NCBI RefSeq assembly: GCF_032116555.1
Contig: NZ_CP134949.1
Span: 1,860,001 to 1,924,000, forward strand
Direction of reading: 5' to 3'
Origin: Halobaculum sp. XH14
GTDB lineage: Archaea; Halobacteriota; Halobacteria; Halobacteriales; Haloferacaceae
Length of the DNA stretch: 64,000 nt
The translations under genes and the position numbers were made by a program. Positions 1 to 8,648 of this stretch are shown piece after piece (the stretch's first letter is position 1; the number at the start of each line of letters is the position of its first letter). Below the pieces are notes generated by a model that saw only the letters and a list, made by a program, of their open reading frames with translations, did not search any database and was not told where the DNA came from.

Positions 1-713
1 AAGCTGGCGGCCTCGAAGTCGGCCGGCGACGCGCCGCGGGTCAGCCGGTTCGTGTCGGAGAGGATGCCGTACAGCAGGCCGGTGGCCGTCCGGGTCGGGA
101 GCGCCTCCCCGTCGACCTCGCTGTCGTGTCGGTCCGGCGGCACCGGCGTCGCGCCCGCGGCCCGGAGATACTCGGTCAGGATGCTCGAACACGCGCCGTA
201 CTCCGTGCGTACGTCGGTGAACTCCTGACCCGCGCCGCCGCCGGGGTGGTGGTCGATGACGCACGCCGGGAGGACGCCGTCCGCGCCGGTGAAGCCGCGC
301 GGTTCGTTGTGGTCGACGAGCACGACCGCCTCCGATTCGATCTCGGAGACGTGTTCGAGCTTCTCCATCTCGACGTCGAGCACCGTGCGGAACGCCCTAT
401 TCTCCTGTCTGCGGATCTGCCCGGGGAACTGGAGCGCCGCCTCGGTGTCGACGGTCTCGGCCATGCGAGCGACGCCGAGCGCCGAGGCCATCGCGTCGGC
501 GTCCGGGTTCGGGTGCAACAGCACGGCGACCTCCTCGTGCTCGGCGAGCACGGCCGCGAACCGTTTCCCCGCCGGCCGTTTCAGCCAGCGATAGACCAGT
601 CCGCCGGCCACGAGGAGGAGAATCCCGCCGACCACGGCAGCGACCACCTGCTGGTCGACCTGTGAAAGGCCCTCGATGCCGCGGACGAGTTGGCCCCTCA
701 CGTCCTGTATCAT
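1..713 (-). CDS. DHH-family phosphoesterase, membrane-anchored (partial)
   Basis: The frame starts at ATG 713 and runs off the left edge, leaving the first 237 residues. Residues 24-42 are one hydrophobic segment followed by RWLKR, so the catalytic part is probably cytoplasmic and tethered to the membrane. DHH-superfamily motifs follow in order: HPNPDADAM (68-76), LVDHNEP (132-138), VIDHHPG (152-158) and GILSDTN (216-222). In known members these Asp/His residues bind Mn2+ for phosphoester hydrolysis on nanoRNA, cyclic dinucleotides or pyrophosphate. The substrate cannot be chosen here because the C-terminal half, where a DHHA1 domain would lie, is outside the window. No TrkA-N domain precedes the DHH part, unlike many archaeal relatives. 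Confidence 0.85.
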   Translation of the reverse strand, partial: MIQDVRGQLVRGIEGLSQVDQQVVAAVVGGILLLVAGGLVYRWLKRPAGKRFAAVLAEHEEVAVLLHPNPDADAMASALGVARMAETVDTEAALQFPGQIRRQENRAFRTVLDVEMEKLEHVSEIESEAVVLVDHNEPRGFTGADGVLPACVIDHHPGGGAGQEFTDVRTEYGACSSILTEYLRAAGATPVPPDRHDSEVDGEALPTRTATGLLYGILSDTNRLTRGASPADFEAAS

Positions 714-774
714 GTTCGGGGGCTGGAACTGGGATACCAAGAAAGTACTAGACGGTTTCCGCGTGCAACGGACG

Positions 775-1674
775 TTAGTCGGACGACGTCTCGGAGGTTG
801 CTTCGACGGCGCTCCGGTACCCCTCCCGGTAGGTCGGGTACGTCAGGTCGTAGCCCAGGTCGTGCAGCTTCGCGTTCCGACAGCGTTTGCTCGTCCGAAC
901 GCGTCGTTCGGCGGCCGGCGAGAGGTCGCCCGCCTCGATTCGCTCCGCCTTCGCCCGTTTTTCCGGACGGGCCACGCGGGCTTCGTCCGCGAGCCAGTCC
1001 GCGAAGGCCCACTTGTCGGCGGGTTCGTCGTCCGCGACGAGCACGACTTCCCCGCGGGCCCCGTCAGTTTCGATGAGATGCGCGACGGCCCCGGCCGCGT
1101 CCTCGCGGTGGATCATGTTCAGGTAGCCGGCAGTTACCGGGCCCTCGAGATACCGATCGAGCCGGAAGCGGTCGGGGCCGTACAGTCCCGCGAACCGGAC
1201 GACCGTCCCGTCGATTCCGTGGTCTGCCGCCGACTCCAGTACTAGCCGCTCGGCCTCGACCAGCACCTCGGTCTTTTCGGTCGTCGGGTCCAGCGGCGTC
1301 TCCTCGTCGACCCAGTCGCCGCCGTGGTCGCCGTACACGCCGGTACTCGACGTGTAGATCACGCGCTCGGGCGGATCGGTCCGTGAGCCGTACTCCGCGA
1401 GCACGTTCGAGAGCCCCTCGACGTACACCTCCCGTGCCGCGTCCGCCCCGCGACCGCCCGTGCTCGCTGCGAACACGAGGACGTCCCCGTCGGGGAGCGA
1501 TCCGAGCGACGCCGGTTCGGTGACGTCCGCCTCGACGGCGTCCGCTCCGGCTTCGCTGACTGCAGCCAGGCCGGCCGCCGACCTTCGGACGCCCGTCACG
1601 TCGTGTCCGTCGGCCAGCAACTGTCGCGCGAGTTCGAGCCCCACGTAGCCACACCCCAGGACGACGACACGCAT
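775..1674 (-). CDS. NAD(P)-dependent epimerase/dehydratase (SDR family)
   Basis: 299 residues beginning with a Rossmann nucleotide-binding loop, VVVLGCGYVG (residues 3-12). The middle carries YTSSTGVYGDHGG, the SSxxVYG signature of extended SDR proteins, but the following Lys of the classical YxxxK pair is absent, as in YeeZ-like members. The fold predicts a cytoplasmic oxidoreductase or epimerase acting on a sugar nucleotide or similar compound; the substrate is unknown. The stop codon of the gene at 1676-2101 lies one base away from this start, so the two are probably co-transcribed, with the DUF5791-like gene upstream. Confidence 0.85.
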   Translation of the reverse strand: MRVVVLGCGYVGLELARQLLADGHDVTGVRRSAAGLAAVSEAGADAVEADVTEPASLGSLPDGDVLVFAASTGGRGADAAREVYVEGLSNVLAEYGSRTDPPERVIYTSSTGVYGDHGGDWVDEETPLDPTTEKTEVLVEAERLVLESAADHGIDGTVVRFAGLYGPDRFRLDRYLEGPVTAGYLNMIHREDAAGAVAHLIETDGARGEVVLVADDEPADKWAFADWLADEARVARPEKRAKAERIEAGDLSPAAERRVRTSKRCRNAKLHDLGYDLTYPTYREGYRSAVEATSETSSD

Positions 1675-1675
1675 C

Positions 1676-2101
1676 TCAGCGCTTGCGCTCGAGGACGAGC
1701 GCGTGGATCGACGCCAGTTCGGCGAGCGTGAGTCGCGCTCTGCCTTCCAGCGCCTGCTGGACCTCCTGACCCGTGAGATCCTGGTCGATGTTCGCCGCGA
1801 TGGTGTCGACGTCGAGGATGGCGGTCACCATCTCCATCATCAGGTGATCGCGCACCTCGAACGCGAGGTCCTCGGCGGGTGCATCCTCCAGGAGCGCCAG
1901 CAGCGTCGCAGCCTCGGCGAGTCTGATATCGGCGACGTCGCCGGCCGCGACGGCTTCGACGGTCGCCTCGTCGAGCCCGGTCGCCTCGGCGGTTTCGTCG
2001 GGGCCGTACTCCGCCACGACGGCGGCCAGTTCCTCGGCGTAGGCCGCGAGGAGTTCCGCCTCGGTCGCCCCCTCGGGTTCGCCGTGGGCGTCATAGAGCA
2101 T
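1676..2101 (-). CDS. DUF5791-like haloarchaeal protein
   Basis: 141 residues, acidic and almost entirely helical, with no membrane segment. The frame stays open upstream to 2485, but that part overlaps the 3' end of the neighbouring gene and has shadow-type composition. I start at ATG 2101 (MLYDAHGEPEG), where normal haloarchaeal composition begins. The region around residues 30-65 reads like a small helix-turn-helix or sensor domain (TGLDEATVEAVAAGD, then LAEAATLLALLED). I recall relatives annotated as DUF5791 in haloarchaea; function unknown. It directly precedes the SDR gene at 775-1674, suggesting an operon. Confidence 0.7.
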   Translation of the reverse strand: MLYDAHGEPEGATEAELLAAYAEELAAVVAEYGPDETAEATGLDEATVEAVAAGDVADIRLAEAATLLALLEDAPAEDLAFEVRDHLMMEMVTAILDVDTIAANIDQDLTGQEVQQALEGRARLTLAELASIHALVLERKR

Positions 2102-2189
2102 ACCGACCTCTCCCCGCCGCGCGGCCAAAACGGTTGTCACTACGAGGGACATCGTCATGGCGGTCGAGCGGGAACGCGAAGGGAGGCCG

Positions 2190-5100
2190 TCACGTTGCCA
2201 CATCGCACCCGGAAACGCCGTCATCCGGGCACGGCCAACCGGCCGAGCGTTCGTCCGCGTTGCCATCGACGTCGCCGACGCCGCCCGCACCGGTCGGAAC
2301 GGCGACCAGAACGACGGTCTCGGTTCGGAACGAGACCCGCTCGTTTCGTCCGACCAGTTCGGGTTCCCCGTCGCCGTCGGCGTCGAACCGGACGGCGTCG
2401 CCGTCACGGACGTATCGGAGAACCGAGCCCGTCCCGTCGGGCGGACCCGTTCGCGCCTCGACGGTGAACCGGGGGTAGTAGCCACGGACTTCGACGCCCC
2501 AGACGTTCACGGTCGCGTACCAGTAGCCGGGGACGGGTGCGACCGGCAGTCCTGCCACCACCGGCCCGACCGTCTCGTTCGCGTAGCGATCCCGAATCCG
2601 CCGTGCGGCACGGTCCGTCCCGGCCGCGACCGCCTCCCGGACGAGTTCCCTGGCCACCCGTCGTTCCGTCCCGACGGTTTCGTTCGTGAGACTCCGATCC
2701 ACCGCCACGTTCGAGCTTTTCGCTACGTTCGTCGTGGCGATCCGGAGGCGGAGCGCGAGCCGGTCCCGTTCGTTCGGCGTCATCCGGCTCCGTCGACCGG
2801 CCGCGCGTGCGACGGCGTCCGCGTACGTCCCGTTCGTCGCCGCGACCGCTCTCGCCCCGGTCCCGGCGAACTCCGCGTCGGCTTCCCGGAGAACCATTCC
2901 CCGGTCACTGGCAGACAGACGTCCCCCGCCTTCGGCTTCGAGCACCTGATTCGCCCGCGCCCGGACCCGTGACATCGACCCGGCCACGGCCGTCGCCAGT
3001 TCGTCGCGCTGCCGACGCAACGTTCGGTTCTGCCGCGCGTCCAGCGTGCGATTGGCCCTGATGAGCGCGAGCCCGCCAGTCCGAAGCGACGCGGTCTCTC
3101 CCTCGGAAAAGACCGTCTCGGTCACCGCGTCCGCGGCGTCGCCGCTCGGAACGGTGAAGACGTTCGTGTTCCGCGCCGCGAGCGGGTAGACACGGCTCCC
3201 GTCCTCGACCCCGTCCAGTCGACTCCCCTCCACCGCGGTCACCGTGAGATAGCTGGGCTCCGTATCGGGCGTCAGGACGACCGGCCCCGCGAGCCGTCCG
3301 CCGACCGGTCGGGGCTCCGGCGTGAGGCGATCGGCCGTGACCGAGGCTACGTCGTCGAGGTTCCCGGCGAGTGGGACGCCGCTACCATCGAGCACCTGCC
3401 GGAACTCGTCGTTTCTATCGCTCACCCCACCGGCACGCTGGTCGAGTCGAGCGAGCACCCGGTCGACGTACGCCGCCCGTGCCGCGACACGTGCGTTGTC
3501 GGCGACGCCGTCGTAGCTGGATGGTGGGGAAACGAGCGACGAACGTCGCTCCCGAATCTCCGCGACGAGTGCGGCAGGGGCGTTGGCGTCGCCGGCCGCG
3601 ACCGCCTCCCGGTCGACCGTGACCGTCACGTTTCGGATCTCCTCCCGGAGGAAGGCGACGTCGGCGTACACCCACTCGTCCAGTTCGGCCGGTCGGTCCC
3701 CCGACAGCGTCACGGTCGTCGTGTCGTCGCGCCCGTGAACGGCCGACCGTGCAAGTTGCTCGATGGTGTTAGAGCCCGCAAGCCGGCCGAGTGCCTCGCC
3801 CCTGACGTCCGCGAGGTTCGGCCCGTCGAGCGCACCACCGCGGACGAACGCGGGCGACACGTTCCGGTCCGGCGCGGCGGCCGGCGGGAGATGAGCCGCC
3901 TCGATCCGGATTCTGACCTCGTGATCGTCGCGCCAGTGAACGCGGGTCGTCTCGATCCCGGCCGGAGTCCGCCAGGTTCGGACGGCCGTGTGTGTCACCT
4001 GGACGGCCACCGTCGTGTCGAGATACTCCCGTGGCGCCTTCGTGGCCGCCCCAGTTCTACCGAGCACCGTCGTCATCGAGTCCCGCCGCTCGTCGAGCAG
4101 CGTCACGTTCGGCCCCGGCGGTGACGGCGGCGGCCGGCGACCACGATCCGACGACGTGACGCGTGCCGTTCTGGTGACCTCCGCACGGTAGGCTCGGTCG
4201 ATCTGGCGACCCATCTTCGAATCGATGAACCCCGCGAAGGCGACGTCTGCGGTGTGGTTCACCCCGACGGCGATCTGAGCATCCGTCGACGAGTTCGCGG
4301 GGTGTGGAATCCCGTCGTCCGATCCGCTCCCGCCGGCCGACGCCGCCGACAGCACCGTCTCCGTCCACACGGGCCCCTGTCGTGTGGCGGGGCCGACGAG
4401 GTCGGTCATCCCGACCCTGGCGGTCGCTCCGAGGACGCCAGCGCGACCTTCCGGGTCCGCTCGGCCGAACGCCGCACGCTGTTCGCGGAGCGCCGCGGCG
4501 TTGGTCGACAGTTCCACGTGCCTGTTTGCGAGCACGTTCTGCACCGGAGCGCCGCCGTACTGTGCAAGCCCTCTCGCCTGCGCGACCGCCGTGAGTCGCC
4601 ACGTCAACTGTCTCCCGAGCCCCGGACCCTCCAGCGGACTCGCGTTCAGCCGTCGTTCGTACCGCCGTGTCCGTTCGTGCATCGCAAGCACCGGCACCGC
4701 GACCGTGACGACGTACGAGGTCCGCTCCGTCGCGACGACCCCGCCGTCGTTGCGGGCGGTCAACGTCACGTTTCGCACCGTGACGGTCATCGCGGTGCCG
4801 TCGTCGACGGACCGAACCCGGATGCGGCGTTTCGCCTCGTGGAGGTCCGCAGTCGAGTCGACTGCCGGGAGGCTCGCGGTGGCGACCGTCCGCCCGTCGT
4901 CGACCCGCGTCGTGGAGAGCGCTCGGGCGACCGACCCGTGGATCCGGAGTTTCAGGGCGTCCCGAAACGGGTCAGTTCGGTTGAGCGACCGGCCTACTGG
5001 GGTATCAGCAGGTTCGATCACCGGGTTCATCGCGGCCTCCCGTGCGGCGGCCGTCGCCGCCGCGCGGACGGCGGGTCGTGCCGAGGACTCGGCCCGCTCC

Positions 5101-5240
5101 AGCGTCTCGCTCGCCGCCGCGGTGCCGCCGACCGGCCCCGAGAGCGCGAGCGTGTTCGCGTAGGCGACGCTCCCGAGGAGGAGCACGACGCCGACCAGCG
5201 CGAACGGGACCCGCGCGCGATCGCTCGACCCAGCCGTCAT
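2190..5240 (-). CDS. Large exported protein of pilus-like operon (DUF7286-like)
   Basis: 1016 residues, last gene of the pilus-like operon. An N-terminal hydrophobic segment (residues 11-30, VPFALVGVVLLLGSVAYAN) probably anchors it, with the remaining ~980 residues outside the cell. The ectodomain is rich in Asn-X-Ser/Thr sequons (NRT, NVT, NGT), fitting N-glycosylated haloarchaeal surface proteins. ATG 5240 overlaps the upstream stop as ATGA, which decides the start over an in-frame ATG at 5249. I recall this size and context as DUF7286. The molecular role is unknown; co-transcription with the ATPase and platform genes suggests a structural, adhesive or assembly component of the filament or secretion machine. 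Confidence 0.8.
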   Translation of the reverse strand: MTAGSSDRARVPFALVGVVLLLGSVAYANTLALSGPVGGTAAASETLERAESSARPAVRAAATAAAREAAMNPVIEPADTPVGRSLNRTDPFRDALKLRIHGSVARALSTTRVDDGRTVATASLPAVDSTADLHEAKRRIRVRSVDDGTAMTVTVRNVTLTARNDGGVVATERTSYVVTVAVPVLAMHERTRRYERRLNASPLEGPGLGRQLTWRLTAVAQARGLAQYGGAPVQNVLANRHVELSTNAAALREQRAAFGRADPEGRAGVLGATARVGMTDLVGPATRQGPVWTETVLSAASAGGSGSDDGIPHPANSSTDAQIAVGVNHTADVAFAGFIDSKMGRQIDRAYRAEVTRTARVTSSDRGRRPPPSPPGPNVTLLDERRDSMTTVLGRTGAATKAPREYLDTTVAVQVTHTAVRTWRTPAGIETTRVHWRDDHEVRIRIEAAHLPPAAAPDRNVSPAFVRGGALDGPNLADVRGEALGRLAGSNTIEQLARSAVHGRDDTTTVTLSGDRPAELDEWVYADVAFLREEIRNVTVTVDREAVAAGDANAPAALVAEIRERRSSLVSPPSSYDGVADNARVAARAAYVDRVLARLDQRAGGVSDRNDEFRQVLDGSGVPLAGNLDDVASVTADRLTPEPRPVGGRLAGPVVLTPDTEPSYLTVTAVEGSRLDGVEDGSRVYPLAARNTNVFTVPSGDAADAVTETVFSEGETASLRTGGLALIRANRTLDARQNRTLRRQRDELATAVAGSMSRVRARANQVLEAEGGGRLSASDRGMVLREADAEFAGTGARAVAATNGTYADAVARAAGRRSRMTPNERDRLALRLRIATTNVAKSSNVAVDRSLTNETVGTERRVARELVREAVAAGTDRAARRIRDRYANETVGPVVAGLPVAPVPGYWYATVNVWGVEVRGYYPRFTVEARTGPPDGTGSVLRYVRDGDAVRFDADGDGEPELVGRNERVSFRTETVVLVAVPTGAGGVGDVDGNADERSAGWPCPDDGVSGCDVAT

Positions 5241-6085
5241 GGAGCCCACGTCCTGACGACGATGACGACGCGACGGGACCGCTCGATCGACGTCGCGGAT
5301 CGACCATCACTGGAACCCTCCCGACGGTCGGCATGGATCCGGTCGGCGACGGCCGGCCGGAGTCGGTCGTTCGCGGCGGCCGGACCGCCCGCTCGAAGGG
5401 CGTCGAGGGTGTCGATTCCGTAGAGCCGTCCCGCCCGACGATACCGGTGCTCGACGAGCCCCGGAAGGGGCGAGTCGTCCTGCAGAGCGAATCGCAGCTG
5501 TTCGGGCGGAAAGAGCGCCCGAACGAGAAACCCCGCGAGCCGGTCCTCCCGATCCGTCGCGCCGACGGTGTCGGTCGTCGTTCCGCCGGCGGCGGACGGC
5601 TGCACGCGGACGGGGACGGTCAATCGCGCCGCGTCTACCGCGCGGTCGCCAGGGGGTGCGGGGCCGACGGCGACCCCGCCGTGAACGTGTGACCCGGGGT
5701 ACGGTTCCCACCTCGCGTCCACGCGCGTCCGAGCCGGCAGCGAGTTCAGCACGGCGCGGTGAACCGCGCGCCGGAACCCGCCGGACGCGTTCGTCAACGA
5801 CTCACCGTCGATTCGAACGGACCGGAACGCCGCACGAGCGAGCAGTTCCGCGAGCGTCCCGTGGGCGACGCGGTCGAGTTCCCCGCTCGCGGCCGACGAC
5901 GATGCCGTGTCCCCCGACCCGGGCTGGAGGGTGTAGGAGACGTTCGCGGTGGTCACCGAGAGCGTCTCCGCCGCGGCATCGGCACGGCCCTCCGGTACCG
6001 GCGGGTCACGAGCACCGACGACCGTGAGCGCGGCCGCGCTCACGAGGAGGAGACACAGCCCCGCGTCGAGCGCTGTCGCCGTCAC
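5237..6085 (-). CDS. Single-TM exported protein of pilus-like operon (DUF7284-like)
   Basis: 282 residues when started at GTG 6085, which overlaps the upstream TGA (6084-6082) as GTGA. The frame is open further upstream, but that part lies inside the preceding gene and lacks normal composition. Residues 4-24 (ALDAGLCLLLVSAAALTVVGA) form a signal anchor; sequons such as NVS follow in the ectodomain. The 3' end overlaps the next gene by four bases. Resembles the haloarchaeal DUF7284 family as I recall it. Function unknown; position suggests a minor pilin-like or accessory exported subunit. Confidence 0.75.
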   Translation of the reverse strand: MTATALDAGLCLLLVSAAALTVVGARDPPVPEGRADAAAETLSVTTANVSYTLQPGSGDTASSSAASGELDRVAHGTLAELLARAAFRSVRIDGESLTNASGGFRRAVHRAVLNSLPARTRVDARWEPYPGSHVHGGVAVGPAPPGDRAVDAARLTVPVRVQPSAAGGTTTDTVGATDREDRLAGFLVRALFPPEQLRFALQDDSPLPGLVEHRYRRAGRLYGIDTLDALRAGGPAAANDRLRPAVADRIHADRREGSSDGRSATSIERSRRVVIVVRTWAP

Positions 6086-6474
6086 GGCCACACCCCCACC
6101 TGCAACGTGGCCGATCGGACGGTTCCGGGACGGAGTCGTACGCCGACGGACGTCGAATCCGTGTCCGCGGTTCGTGGCGGTTCGGGCCCGGCCGTCCACC
6201 GGTGGTCATCGGACGTGAGCGTCACGTTCACCGAACGTCCGGACGGACCGGCCGTCGGTGCTCGTTCCACTCTCGACGGCTCCGCGATTCCGCCGGTCGT
6301 GAGGTGGTCCTCGACGCGCTCCAGCGTCGGCCCCGCGAGGTCGCGGTCGCCGTTCGGGACCGAGTCAGCGAGCACCAGCGCGTAGGCCGTCAGGCCGAAC
6401 ACGATGGCGAGTACGGCGGCCAGCGTCACCGTCGGCTCGGCCTGAGCCCTACCGGACGAGCACGAGCGTCGCAT
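6082..6474 (-). CDS. Small pilin-like protein (DUF7285-like)
   Basis: 130 residues from ATG 6474. The N-terminus has a short charged stretch, then RAQAEPTVTL running into a hydrophobic segment (about residues 16-35, LAAVLAIVFGLTAYALVLA). This layout (basic residues, small-residue-Gln, Glu near the start of the hydrophobic stretch) resembles archaeal prepilin-peptidase substrates, so it is a candidate pilin or pseudopilin of the system. Its start lies inside the 3' end of the upstream gene (26-nt overlap) and its stop overlaps the next start as GTGA. I recall the family as DUF7285. Whether it is cleaved by a prepilin peptidase cannot be told from sequence. Confidence 0.72.
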   Translation of the reverse strand: MRRSCSSGRAQAEPTVTLAAVLAIVFGLTAYALVLADSVPNGDRDLAGPTLERVEDHLTTGGIAEPSRVERAPTAGPSGRSVNVTLTSDDHRWTAGPEPPRTADTDSTSVGVRLRPGTVRSATLQVGVWP

Positions 6475-6919
6475 CCTCACCTCCCCAAGCGACGCGTCGA
6501 ACGATCAGTCGCTTGGCTCCCCGCCAGCCCGGCGGGTCCGTCCGCTCCCCGTCGAGCGCCCGCTCGAACGAGGCCCGGTCGGCGAACACCGCGCTCGGCT
6601 CGGACCCGGTGGCGACGGCAGCCAGCGCGCTTCCGGGTGGAGTCGGGACGACCGGACCGAACGCGAACCCTGCGTGGGCGACGCCGGCGTCCGACCGGAG
6701 CGTGAGGCCGGTGGACTCGACCATGACCGCGTCCGCGGCGAGCCGGTACTCGACGCTCGCGGGCGGGTCGTGTGCGGCGACCGAATCCACGGCGTTGGCC
6801 GCGGCGGTCGCGTCCGGCGGCGGTGCCGTCGGAAGACCGAAGGCCGTGCCGAGGACCGTCGTGGCCACGGCCGCGGTGCCGAGCCAGGCGTACCAGGCGT
6901 CCAGCGGGACGTCGAACAT
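6449..6919 (-). CDS. Small membrane-anchored protein of pilus-like operon (DUF7283-like)
   Basis: 156 residues from ATG 6919. The N-terminus MFDVPLDAWYAWLG runs into a hydrophobic segment (about residues 9-28) followed by a Pro-rich linker and a compact ectodomain. This opening is characteristic of the haloarchaeal DUF7283 family as I recall it. It lies 31 nt downstream of the PilC-type gene and overlaps the start of the next gene. Role unknown; by position an accessory exported subunit of the machine. Confidence 0.75.
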   Translation of the reverse strand: MFDVPLDAWYAWLGTAAVATTVLGTAFGLPTAPPPDATAAANAVDSVAAHDPPASVEYRLAADAVMVESTGLTLRSDAGVAHAGFAFGPVVPTPPGSALAAVATGSEPSAVFADRASFERALDGERTDPPGWRGAKRLIVRRVAWGGEDATLVLVR

Positions 6920-6950
6920 GGGGGTGCTGGCCGCGCTTTCGGTGATAAAG

Positions 6951-8648
6951 TTACAGCAGGAGGCCGGCACCGACGACGCCCGCGAGAAACGAGCCAACGG
7001 CCGTCAGCAGCGCGATCCCCGTCCGGTACGCGACGAGCCACCCGTCGAGTCCTCGCTCCAGCCCCGTGGCGAGCGACGTGAGGATGACGGCCAGCAGGAG
7101 CACGTACCAGCCGACCGCGGTCCCGACGAGATCCGGAGGTAGCATCGTGCCCGCTTGCCCCGCCGTGAGTCGAGCGTCAGCCTCCGCCAGGCGACGGGCG
7201 AGTGCCACGGTCGCACCGCCGACGAGCGGACCGAACAGCGCGGCGGTGTGTGAGAGCGTCCGCGTGACCGTGGCCAGCGCCCGCCGCCCCGTCCGTTCGT
7301 GTTCGAGGAGTTCGTCGAGCCTGTCCGCGTAGGTGCGGAGCGCATCCCCGGCCGGCCTCCCCTCGCGGGCCGCAGCGACCAGAAGCGCGACCGCGCCGCG
7401 CGAGCGGGTTCCGCCCCGAGTCGCCATCGGACCGTGCGTTCCCAGAAACGCCCTCCCGAGCCGGACGCCGAGCAGTTCACGACGGCGTGCCGCCCCCTCG
7501 AACGCCTCGCTCACGGGTCCCGACGTTATCGCTCCGGCGCGTTCCACCGCGTTCTCCACCGCAGTGCCCTCGCTGACGGCCCTCCCGACGACCGAGAGCG
7601 CGTCGGAGAGGCCGCGTTCGAGTTCACGGACCCGTCGCCGTTCCCGCACGATCGGTCGGGAGACGACGACCAGCACGGCACCGGACCCGGCCCCCACCGC
7701 GGCGATGTGACCGGCCCACCCACCGACCAGGGTCGTTCCGACGACCCATCCGACGCCGACCCCGCCGAACCCTGCGGCGACGCCGAGAACGATCCGTCGT
7801 CGCCGTTTCGCACCCGACGGGCTCACCGTCGGAGGCGGGAACGCGACGGGGCGCGCGGCCAGCAGCTTCACGCCCGCGACGGCGACGGAGCCGGGAAGCA
7901 GCACGTCGTAGCCGAGCACGAACACGGCTGGCGTGATCGGGATCCCGGCAGCCGTCGCCGCCGGGAGCGTCCCGACGAGCGCGAGCGGCAGGAGGACGCC
8001 GAACGCGTAGAGGCCGGTCACGGGCCCGTGGAGTTCGTTCGCGAACGCCTGGACGCGCTCGGAGAGCGCCCTGTCGACGGTGTCGACCGCGCGGTCGAGG
8101 ACCCGGTCGCGGCGATCCGGATCGGCCTCGGCCGCGGCTTCCAGGTTCGAAACCGCCCGTGCCAGCGCGGGGAACCACGGTTCCCACTCCCGGCCGAACC
8201 CCTGGAGTCCCGTCCGCGGCGTCCCGACGCTGCGTCCGACCCAGTCTCGGAGGCTCCTCGCGAGCAGCCCGTCCCCGGTCCGCGCCGTGAACCGCGCGGC
8301 GCGCTCGGGAACCGGCGTCAACCGAAGCTGCAACGCCAGCAGTCCCACCAGTTCGACCGCGTCGCCGAGCGCGCGGGTCCGTCTGAACGTGGCGAGCACC
8401 CGCGGCAGCCTCGGGACGGCAGAGACGAGTCCGAGTCCGCACGCCGCCCCGAGCAGGACGGCCGGGAGGACGCCGCCGATCAGGGTGGCGGCTCCCGCCA
8501 CCCCGAGGCCAGCCCCGGTCGAAAGCACGTAGCCGGCTTCGAGGACCTGTTCCGCGTCGCGGTCGACGCCAAGGAGCCCGAGCGACTGCCGAAACTCTCG
8601 TCCCGGGCGGACGGAAATCGGCCACAGGCCCGCGAGTTCGCTCAGCAT
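6951..8648 (-). CDS. pilC: PilC/TadC-type membrane platform protein (T2SS F family)
   Basis: 565 residues with two repeats of a cytoplasmic helical region followed by hydrophobic segments (pairs near residues 45-85, 215-265, 290-330, and the last three near 470-565). This is the layout of archaeal PilC/TadC platform proteins, which sit in the membrane and couple the PilB ATPase to pilin insertion or extraction. The start ATG 8648 overlaps the upstream ATPase stop in ATGCTGA, so translation is coupled. Downstream are exported single-TM proteins instead of a flagellin cluster, which argues for a pilus-like or secretion system and against the archaellum. Confidence 0.88.
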   Translation of the reverse strand: MLSELAGLWPISVRPGREFRQSLGLLGVDRDAEQVLEAGYVLSTGAGLGVAGAATLIGGVLPAVLLGAACGLGLVSAVPRLPRVLATFRRTRALGDAVELVGLLALQLRLTPVPERAARFTARTGDGLLARSLRDWVGRSVGTPRTGLQGFGREWEPWFPALARAVSNLEAAAEADPDRRDRVLDRAVDTVDRALSERVQAFANELHGPVTGLYAFGVLLPLALVGTLPAATAAGIPITPAVFVLGYDVLLPGSVAVAGVKLLAARPVAFPPPTVSPSGAKRRRRIVLGVAAGFGGVGVGWVVGTTLVGGWAGHIAAVGAGSGAVLVVVSRPIVRERRRVRELERGLSDALSVVGRAVSEGTAVENAVERAGAITSGPVSEAFEGAARRRELLGVRLGRAFLGTHGPMATRGGTRSRGAVALLVAAAREGRPAGDALRTYADRLDELLEHERTGRRALATVTRTLSHTAALFGPLVGGATVALARRLAEADARLTAGQAGTMLPPDLVGTAVGWYVLLLAVILTSLATGLERGLDGWLVAYRTGIALLTAVGSFLAGVVGAGLLL

